NCBI RefSeq assembly: GCF_017940685.1
Contig: NZ_JAGAYD010000237.1
Coordinates: forward strand, 1-36,359
Origin: Butyrivibrio sp.
GTDB lineage: Bacteria > Bacillota > Clostridia > Lachnospirales > Lachnospiraceae
DNA length: 36,359 bases
Direction of reading: 5' to 3'
Shown: positions 9,004 to 15,502 of the stretch, piece after piece
Layout: each line of letters opens with the position of its first letter
Numbering within the stretch: the first letter of the stretch is position 1
Translations under genes and position numbers: made by a program
Notes under the pieces: generated by a model
Told to the model about the DNA's origin: nothing
What the model saw: only the letters and a program-made list of their open reading frames with translations
The model's database searches: none

Positions 9004-10185
9004 ATGTTGCAGATATTAGCTGGAATACCAAGCCTACTATTGTGGCTTATCATTGTGCCATTTTGCGTAGGGCTACTGGTTAATTTCATATTGCCAAGGA
9101 GCAGGCGAACTGTAGGGATCACCTTTATCCTGGGATACCTGGTGTACATGGGAGTGTTTGAGATTATTGCAATTGCCTGTATGACCAAGATTACTTACAA
9201 CGCATTTACTTACTGCTGCAGGATATTTATTGGCTGCATTGCGGTGCTGGCGATTGCAGGAATTGTGAGAAGTGTGATGAAGTTACGCTCCGGTGAAAAG
9301 AGTTACCTGACACTTTTTCCAGGAGAAGCCCATGCTGATGTATATGACCTTATGAGCCCAAGGTCCAACCCTGGATTTTACAAAGTTGATTATCCCAAGG
9401 AGAGCATCATCTATTGGGGGATATTCTTTGTGATTCTGGCCTTTCAGATGGTGATGGCTGTGGTGATGGCAAGCTTTGATGGGGATGACGCATTCTATGT
9501 GGTGGAATCGCTTCTTGCGCAGCAGGTGGATGTTATGAACACCATCCTGCCATACACGGGAATGTCTACATACCTTGATATCAGACATGCCCTGGCTGTA
9601 ATTACCATGTGGATAGCCTTTATTGCAAGGCAGTCAGGGATTCACGCTACAATCGTATCGCATACCATAATGCCGCTGTTTTTTATTCCGCTGGTTTATC
9701 TTGTGTATGTGGAGATAGGAAGGGTGCTCTTTAGAGCAAAGCAGCAGATCATTCCGGTATTCATGATCATTGTGGCGTTCCTTCTTATGTTTGGAAACGT
9801 GTCTATCTACACTCCTGCGACATTCTTTTTGATGAGAACCTGGCAGGGTAAGGCTCTTGTTTCTAATCTGGTATTCCCACTGATCTTCTGGATATTCCTG
9901 TGGATGTTTGAGGAAGCTGGTTCATCTCCTCCACCAAACCGCAAGGAAAAAGAGTGGGAGCAGCCAAGAAGGGACTGGTGTCCATGGATTGAGCTGTTTT
10001 TTGTAAATATGCTCTCTGGAATGTGCAGCTCCCTTGGAGTTATATTTGGAAGCGGACTGATCGCGCTTCTAACATTGGTACTTTTGGTGTATACGAGAAA
10101 GATCAAAGTGATATTTGGAGCGATGCTGTGCATTATTCCAAATATAGTTTATCTGCTGATCTACTTTTCACTTTTAGGCTTCTGA
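9004..10185 (+). CDS. polytopic membrane protein, DUF6077-like
   Basis: The 393-residue protein starts with a helix at about 9-30 and has roughly ten membrane segments in all. A cytosolic or outside loop around 90-130 separates the first three helices from the rest. The SFDGDDAFYVVESLL stretch supplies an acidic loop like that of GT-C enzymes, and I recall this sequence character from the Lachnospiraceae DUF6077 family. It ends on a membrane helix with no soluble C-terminal domain, unlike most of the other polytopic proteins here. The gene at 11968 looks as if it could supply such a tail. AAAGGA lies 9 nt before the ATG, 13 bp after uridine kinase. Function unknown. Confidence 0.65.
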   Translation: MLQILAGIPSLLLWLIIVPFCVGLLVNFILPRSRRTVGITFILGYLVYMGVFEIIAIACMTKITYNAFTYCCRIFIGCIAVLAIAGIVRSVMKLRSGEKSYLTLFPGEAHADVYDLMSPRSNPGFYKVDYPKESIIYWGIFFVILAFQMVMAVVMASFDGDDAFYVVESLLAQQVDVMNTILPYTGMSTYLDIRHALAVITMWIAFIARQSGIHATIVSHTIMPLFFIPLVYLVYVEIGRVLFRAKQQIIPVFMIIVAFLLMFGNVSIYTPATFFLMRTWQGKALVSNLVFPLIFWIFLWMFEEAGSSPPPNRKEKEWEQPRRDWCPWIELFFVNMLSGMCSSLGVIFGSGLIALLTLVLLVYTRKIKVIFGAMLCIIPNIVYLLIYFSLLGF

Positions 10186-10238
10186 CCTAAGGTGTTAAGT
10201 GGTGTTAGAAAAATGAAATAAGAAAGAGAATTAGTGAT

Positions 10239-11213
10239 ATGACTGATAGTAGAAAGAATGACAAGAAGTTTAATATCTCAGAGATCCCACTTTGGGTGCA
10301 CATCGCAGTACTAGCGGTTATTGCGCTTGTTATAGCATTTACTGCTTATAAGCTCCTTAAGTGGAACGCTGGAACTGCCCAGACAGAAGGCGTTGTTGAG
10401 GGTGATTTTGAAGTGGAAGTCCAGGACCAGGTGTTCCTTCTTCCAGATGACAAGAAGGCCATGCATGAGGATGACGGCGTTGAGACCATTCTTTTCCTGG
10501 GTAATGATATTCTGACATATTACAGCGATGAGAACGGCGTTGTTGAGCAGGTGGCGGCTAAGACCGGTGCCACTTGCATAAATGCAGGTTTCCCTGAGAC
10601 TACTGTGGCGCTTAAAAAGTCTGAGTTTGATCCTGAGTATCCTCTGGATGCATTTTCTTTTTACAACGTAAGCAAAGCTATTACAACCAGGGACTTCTCT
10701 CTTTTACACGACAATGAAAAGAAATTTGAGGATTCAAGGTATTACAAGGGTGCAGAGCTTCTAGAGGGACTTGATATGAACACCATAGATACTCTTGTCA
10801 TCTTCTATGATGCTCATGACTACATCAGCTACAGGATTGGTATGAACCCTGACAACGCTGATGATCCTGTTACCTACAGCGGAGCCCTTAGCGCAGGAAT
10901 AAAGGCTATTCAGGAGGCTTATCCATTTATCAGGATCGTGTGCATGTCATTTCCTATGTGCTACGCCTATGATGCATCCGGAAGCCTTGTAAATGGTGAT
11001 ATGTATGACTTTGGAAATGGAAGGCTCACTACCTACTATCAGTTTATGATGGATGTATCTGGAGCAACTGGTGTTACCTTTATTGATAACTACTACGGAA
11101 CTATCGATGCTGACAACAGCTCAAAGTGGCTCCTTGACAATATCCACGTGAATGCTGCCTGCAACGAGCATATGGCACAGCACTTTGTGAATGTGATCTA
11201 TGGGGAGAAGTAA
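10239..11213 (+). CDS. membrane-anchored SGNH-fold protein lacking the catalytic serine
   Basis: This 324-residue protein has a signal-anchor helix at about 19-40 and an outside domain built like the lipoprotein at 1-1032. At block I the usual GDS is GND (88-90), so Ser is replaced by Asp. At block III the GTND position reads YDAHD (190-194), losing the oxyanion Asn. Block V DNIH (300-303) is kept. Strands and spacing look intact, so the domain probably folds but should not work as a serine esterase; it may bind glycan or assist a partner. The start has only a weak AAGAAAGAG ribosome site. It lies 38 bp before the SMR-like pair. Confidence 0.72.
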   Translation: MTDSRKNDKKFNISEIPLWVHIAVLAVIALVIAFTAYKLLKWNAGTAQTEGVVEGDFEVEVQDQVFLLPDDKKAMHEDDGVETILFLGNDILTYYSDENGVVEQVAAKTGATCINAGFPETTVALKKSEFDPEYPLDAFSFYNVSKAITTRDFSLLHDNEKKFEDSRYYKGAELLEGLDMNTIDTLVIFYDAHDYISYRIGMNPDNADDPVTYSGALSAGIKAIQEAYPFIRIVCMSFPMCYAYDASGSLVNGDMYDFGNGRLTTYYQFMMDVSGATGVTFIDNYYGTIDADNSSKWLLDNIHVNAACNEHMAQHFVNVIYGEK

Positions 11214-11251
11214 CTAAGCAAATTAGGTAATACGATATTTGGAGAATAGAC

Positions 11252-11617
11252 TTGAGTAAGATATTTGGGAAATTGAAGGTGGCAGATTTCTTGCTGTTGG
11301 AGCTGTCAGTGCTGGTATATTCGTTGTCTACGGTTGCAGCAAATATGGCAGCAAAATATGAGTTTTTGTCTCTTGGATATATATTGTTTTTCGGACTGGA
11401 GTTTGTGGTACTGGCAATATACGCTGTTTTGTGGCAGCAGATAATCAAGAAGTTTCAGCTGTCTATAGCCTATGCCAATAAATCAGTTGTTCTATTGTGG
11501 ACAATGCTGTGGAATTATCTGATATTTGCACAGGGAATAACAGCTGGGAAGATTGCAGGGGTACTGCTAGTAATGGCAGGAGCTGTTGCTATGAACGTTG
11601 GAGGTGCAGGAGAATGA
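11252..11617 (+). CDS. SMR/EamA-like small membrane transporter, subunit 1 of a pair
   Basis: The gene starts with TTG at 11252, with GGAG at 11241-11244 as ribosome site, and encodes 121 residues with four hydrophobic helices. The size, topology and the C-terminal AGKIAGVLLVMAGAVAMN helix fit the small multidrug resistance/EamA group. It overlaps the next gene by four bases (ATGA), and the two together resemble the ArnE/ArnF heterodimer, which moves undecaprenyl-phosphate-aminoarabinose across the membrane. Set in a locus with a UbiA-like lipid-sugar enzyme, a flippase role is a reasonable inference. Drug efflux is the alternative. Confidence 0.75.
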   Translation: MSKIFGKLKVADFLLLELSVLVYSLSTVAANMAAKYEFLSLGYILFFGLEFVVLAIYAVLWQQIIKKFQLSIAYANKSVVLLWTMLWNYLIFAQGITAGKIAGVLLVMAGAVAMNVGGAGE

Positions 11618-11958
11618 TAAATGCTTATTTTTTCCTTGCACTGCTTTCGCTTCTTATCGCGTCAACATCTCAGGTTCTGCTTAAAATGGGAGCACAGAGG
11701 GAGTATTCAAGTTTTTTAAGAGAGTATTTAAATCCATTTGTTATTGGCGGGTACGGGCTTTTGATGGTGTCCATGGTGATTGCCATAGTCTGTTATAAAG
11801 GCCTTGGATATCTTGGAACTGTGGTGATGGAGCCTATTTCCTATATCATGGTAATGATTCTTTCAAGGATCATATTCAAGGAAAAGGTCACAATGCCTAA
11901 GATTGTTGGAATGGTTTTGATCATTGCAGGAATTGCGGTGTTCTATTTACTGGGATGA
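11614..11958 (+). CDS. SMR/EamA-like small membrane transporter, subunit 2 of a pair
   Basis: I chose ATG 11614, which overlaps the stop of subunit 1 as ATGA and has GGTGCAGGAGA just upstream. The longer open frame back to 11497 would overlap subunit 1 by 120 bp and is not supported. The product is 114 residues with four helices. EPISYIMVMILSR followed by IFKEKVTMPKIVGMVLIIAG is the hallmark last-helix pattern of EamA/SMR proteins. With subunit 1 it probably forms an asymmetric dimer. Paired SMR genes usually insert in opposite orientations. The likely cargo, a polyprenyl-phosphate sugar, is inferred from context only. Confidence 0.78.
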   Translation: MINAYFFLALLSLLIASTSQVLLKMGAQREYSSFLREYLNPFVIGGYGLLMVSMVIAIVCYKGLGYLGTVVMEPISYIMVMILSRIIFKEKVTMPKIVGMVLIIAGIAVFYLLG

Positions 11959-11967
11959 GGTACTTAT

Positions 11968-12786
11968 ATGTACGGAATATTTATGGAATGTTGGGTTTCA
12001 TTAAAGCTCTATTTTGGAAATCCAATCTTGCCCATTATCCTTCTTGCATCAGCAATTTATCTGATCATTTTTGAGAAGGATGTAAGGAAAAAGATAATAC
12101 TTGGCGTGTTGCCAATTGTGATACTGGCGGGATTTCTTTTGCCAATAACCAAGATTGTATATGTGGCGGCATTTGATGATGGAAGCGATACCTACTATCG
12201 TATTTTGTGGCTCATACCTATGTATATGGTAATTGGCTATGCTGCCTGCAAGCTTATCTTTAGCTTTGAAAATAAGATAAAGCAGAGAGTGGCTTTAGTG
12301 GTTGCACTTGTTGTTGTGATGATTTCAGGATCACTTGTGTATTTGAACCAGTATATGTCTGTGGCTGAGAATATGTACCACATCCCTCAGTACGTCATCG
12401 ATGTATGTGATGTGATCGCTCCTAAAGATGGAGAGCAGAGGATAAGAGCTGTATTCCCATCAGAACTGGTGCACTTTGTCCGTCAGTATGATACTGATAT
12501 CCTGATGCCCTACGGTCGTGAGATGCTGGCAACTCAGTGGGATTATTACAATGCTGTTTATGACGCATATGAGAAACCAGAAGTCATCAACGCTGAGGCG
12601 CTTTTAGAGGCTACAAGGCAGAGCAAATGCCTGTATATTGTTCTTAGGACAGATAGAAAAGTTGATGTTAACCTCGTAACCATGGGCCTTAAGCTCGTTG
12701 ATACTGTTGGTGATTACATGATCTACTCTGACCCTGAAGTCCAGAAATGGTACGACGAACAGGGCGTTTACATGGTTATCCCTTGA
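11968..12786 (+). CDS. small membrane protein with soluble C-terminal tail, function unknown
   Basis: The 272-residue protein has four hydrophobic segments in its first 130 residues, then an outside tail rich in short strands and acidic residues. The segment DDGSDTYYRILWLIPMYMV is characteristic of the C-terminal part of larger Lachnospiraceae polytopic proteins. The protein could therefore be a detached C-terminal half, possibly of the protein at 9004-10185 (see findings). GAGG precedes the ATG by 7 nt, 9 bp after the second SMR gene. Its stop codon lies inside the first copy of a 33-bp tandem repeat. No catalytic motif recognised. Confidence 0.6.
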   Translation: MYGIFMECWVSLKLYFGNPILPIILLASAIYLIIFEKDVRKKIILGVLPIVILAGFLLPITKIVYVAAFDDGSDTYYRILWLIPMYMVIGYAACKLIFSFENKIKQRVALVVALVVVMISGSLVYLNQYMSVAENMYHIPQYVIDVCDVIAPKDGEQRIRAVFPSELVHFVRQYDTDILMPYGREMLATQWDYYNAVYDAYEKPEVINAEALLEATRQSKCLYIVLRTDRKVDVNLVTMGLKLVDTVGDYMIYSDPEVQKWYDEQGVYMVIP

Positions 12787-12863
12787 AAAATGACAAAATC
12801 ATAGTCTAAAATCCTTTGAAAAATGACAAAAATATAGCCTGGAATCCTTTGAAAAATGACAAA
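12778..12863 (+). repeat. 33-bp tandem repeat, 2.6 copies, starting inside the upstream stop codon
   Basis: Copies begin at 12778, 12811 and 12844 with an exact 33-bp period. The core ATCCTTTGAAAAATGACAAA is kept in all three apart from a C for T in copy 1; the other 13 bases vary. Copy 1 covers the last codons and TGA stop of the preceding gene. The array fills most of the 121-bp gap before the second MBOAT gene. It offers repeated TTGAAA boxes, but no convincing promoter follows. Confidence 0.85.
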
Positions 12864-12907
12864 GTGGTTTTGATAATATAGATAAATACTGGGATTAGGA
12901 ACATAAG

Positions 12908-14380
12908 ATGGTATTTAACTCGTTTGGATTCATATTGCTGTTTTTGCCGGCATTTTTGCTGGCAATTCAGCTTGCTAAGAGAATAGCTAAGAAAAGACCT
13001 GAACTTAAGGAGGCGTGTAAGATTGTGATTATCGCGTTCTCCTTAGTTTTTTATGGGCTTTTTGGGGTTAAGAACGGCATTGTGTTAGCAATAAGCGTGT
13101 TAGCTAATTCAGTAGGGACATTGTGGCTTCGAAAATTAAAGAGTGGGTTATTACTGTTCACGCTAATCCTTGTAAATATAGCTGCTTTGATGTTCTTTAA
13201 GTTTTCAGGTATGTTTTTTCCTATTGCTATCAGTTTTTACACATTTAATCAGATATCTTATATTGTTGATTCATATAAAGGTGATATTGAAAAATTCGAT
13301 CTGCTAGATTATCTGTTATATATTTTGTTCTTTCCCAAGATTCTCCAAGGCCCACTTATGGGATATGGGGATTTTACTGGTGAACTTGATAAGGCCCAGA
13401 ATGCTAAGTTTGATGCTGAGATCGTGCTTAGGGCTTTGTTACTCCTATCTTTTGGGTTGTTCAAAAAAGTCATTTTAGCAGACACCTTTGGCAGGGCAGT
13501 TGATTATGGTTATGATAATCTGATGACACTTGGCAGTCTTGAAGCGATTCTCGTTGCAGTTTTCTATTCATTCCAGTTGTACTTTGATTTTAGTGGGTAC
13601 TGCGATATGGCTGGTGCAGTCTGCATGATGATAGGTTTTGACCTTCCTGATAACTTTAATTCACCCTACAAGGCAGTGAACATAATAGACTTTTGGAAGA
13701 GATGGCACATCACTCTTACAAAGTTTTTTACCAAGTATGTGTACATTCCTCTTGGTGGTAATCGAAAAGGCGCAGTCAGAATGTATATTAACTTCATGAT
13801 AGTGTTCCTATTAAGTGGTCTTTGGCATGGAAGCGGATGGACATTTATTGTGTGGGGAGCAATGCATGGCGTGCTGTATGTACTGACAAGACTGGTGATG
13901 CATGGAAAGAAGACAGGCAATGATGTTACTAAAGCAGTAGTCCAGGTGAAGATTAAATCTGTGGGAATACTATCTGTTTTGAAGCACGTAATTTCTGTAG
14001 TGCTTACATTTATTTATGTCACAGTAGCGTGGGTGTTCTTTAGAGCAAACACAATATCTGATGCCATAACACTTTTGACTAGAATATTTACTGGAGGCAG
14101 CAGGCGCATTGCAACCAACATTTCGGCCTGCTTCCAGCTTGATGAACTTTGGTACGTTATAAAAGTTACTCCGATCATGAAGTTGGGATTTGCCTGGGAT
14201 GTGTGCCTTTGGTTATTTGTGGTGATCAGTGTGATCATTATTTTCTTTTCAAAGAATGCTATCCAGATATCTAAAGGCTGTAAGATAGGCATTAAGACTA
14301 CAGTATTAACGGCAATACTACTTGTGTGGAGCATTGTAAGCTTTGCAGGAGTAAGTACATTCCTGTATATGAATTTCTGA
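12908..14380 (+). CDS. MBOAT O-acyltransferase 2 (AlgI/DltB-like)
   Basis: At 490 residues this is a second full-length MBOAT. FWKRWHITL is at 262-270, the YVYIPLGGNRKG loop at 277-288, and WHG at 306-308 with His307 as the expected catalytic residue. It differs widely from MBOAT 1 outside these motifs, for example at the N-terminus and in the loop at about 325-345, which argues for separate acquisition and not a recent duplication. Base composition is AT-richer than in MBOAT 1. Ribosome site GGAACATAAG is weak. The SGNH partner starts 10 bp downstream. It likely acylates a surface glycan; the acyl group and position are unknown. Confidence 0.92.
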   Translation: MVFNSFGFILLFLPAFLLAIQLAKRIAKKRPELKEACKIVIIAFSLVFYGLFGVKNGIVLAISVLANSVGTLWLRKLKSGLLLFTLILVNIAALMFFKFSGMFFPIAISFYTFNQISYIVDSYKGDIEKFDLLDYLLYILFFPKILQGPLMGYGDFTGELDKAQNAKFDAEIVLRALLLLSFGLFKKVILADTFGRAVDYGYDNLMTLGSLEAILVAVFYSFQLYFDFSGYCDMAGAVCMMIGFDLPDNFNSPYKAVNIIDFWKRWHITLTKFFTKYVYIPLGGNRKGAVRMYINFMIVFLLSGLWHGSGWTFIVWGAMHGVLYVLTRLVMHGKKTGNDVTKAVVQVKIKSVGILSVLKHVISVVLTFIYVTVAWVFFRANTISDAITLLTRIFTGGSRRIATNISACFQLDELWYVIKVTPIMKLGFAWDVCLWLFVVISVIIIFFSKNAIQISKGCKIGIKTTVLTAILLVWSIVSFAGVSTFLYMNF

Positions 14381-14390
14381 AGGAAGACCC

Positions 14391-15500
14391 ATGTCAAAAT
14401 TAGAAAAACGCCAGATTTGCAATACAGCAGAAAAAAAGAATAGAAGATTGTTGGTAATGCTCGTACTTATTGTGGTAGCAGCCCTTTCAATGTGTGCGGC
14501 CCTGGTCATCTATGTGGATCCGTTTTTCCACTACCATGCTTCAATTAAGGGATTTCCTTATGTAGTGGACAATCAGCTGAGCCAGAATCCTGGAATGGCA
14601 ACGCACATGGACTACAACGGATGCATAATCGGCTCCTCTATGACAGTTAACTTTGATACAGATGATTTCAAGGAACTCCTTGGTTACGATACAGTAAAAC
14701 TCAGCTATAGCGGTGCATATCCTAAGGATGACTATAACATTCTGTCAATTGTGTTTGATGAGAATACTTACGCAAGAAAGAATCGTCCCATGGGAGCTGT
14801 TTTCTTTGCTATGGATATTCCTACGATGACTGCAGATACTGAAGAGACCAAGTATCCTCTGCCAGATTATCTCTACGACAGGAATCTTCTAAATGACGTG
14901 AACTATGTGCTGAACAAGGATGTTTTATTTCAGTACATTTTAAGACCAGTTATACAGGGAAAAGGTTCAGATCTTTCGGAGATTTATGCTAGCTGGTGGA
15001 CTCCTGAGTACTACAACATTCAGTGGGTAATGCATACCTACGAAGAACCAGAAAAATCTGATGTGATCTACACAGAAGGAGACGTACTTCCACAGACTAA
15101 GGCTAATCTTGAGAAAAATATATTGCCATTTGTTCAGGAGCATCCTGAAACGGAATTCTATTTCTTTTTCCCACCTTATAGTATTCTGTACTGGCATAAC
15201 CTCAAGCAGGAGGGATTTTATGATGCTGCATTTGCCCAGTATCAGTACGTGGCAGATACTCTTTTGCAGTATCCAAATGTGCATCTATACTACTTCCAGA
15301 CCATGGACGAGGTGACAGATCTTAGTAACTACGCTGATTACTCCCATTACAAGCCGGAGATAAACAGATATATGGTAGAATGTTTTAATAATGGTAACTA
15401 TGAGATTAAGTCTTCAGATGAGATGAAAGAGGCTCTTATTAAAATGAAAGGGATTGTGGAATCCTTTGATTATGATGAGCTCTTTTCACAAGATTGGTAG
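14391..15500 (+). CDS. SGNH/DltD-like partner of MBOAT 2
   Basis: This 369-residue protein has a basic N-terminus, one anchor helix at about 19-41, and directly after it YVDPFFHYH, a segment common in MBOAT-linked proteins of clostridia. Block I is IIGSSMT (79-85), with the nucleophile at Ser83. DYSHY at 316-320 supplies Asp316 and His319. The domain should lie outside the membrane and pass the acyl group from MBOAT 2 to the glycan. GAAGGA is 7 nt before the ATG. The C-terminus ends in a short helical, acidic tail. Confidence 0.8.
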   Translation: MSKLEKRQICNTAEKKNRRLLVMLVLIVVAALSMCAALVIYVDPFFHYHASIKGFPYVVDNQLSQNPGMATHMDYNGCIIGSSMTVNFDTDDFKELLGYDTVKLSYSGAYPKDDYNILSIVFDENTYARKNRPMGAVFFAMDIPTMTADTEETKYPLPDYLYDRNLLNDVNYVLNKDVLFQYILRPVIQGKGSDLSEIYASWWTPEYYNIQWVMHTYEEPEKSDVIYTEGDVLPQTKANLEKNILPFVQEHPETEFYFFFPPYSILYWHNLKQEGFYDAAFAQYQYVADTLLQYPNVHLYYFQTMDEVTDLSNYADYSHYKPEINRYMVECFNNGNYEIKSSDEMKEALIKMKGIVESFDYDELFSQDW

Positions 15501-15502
15501 TA

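Noticed and set aside
11497-11613. Longer start for the second SMR gene
   Set aside because: It would overlap the first SMR gene by 120 bp and add a non-hydrophobic, Cys/Arg-rich stretch; the ATGA overlap at 11614 is the natural start.
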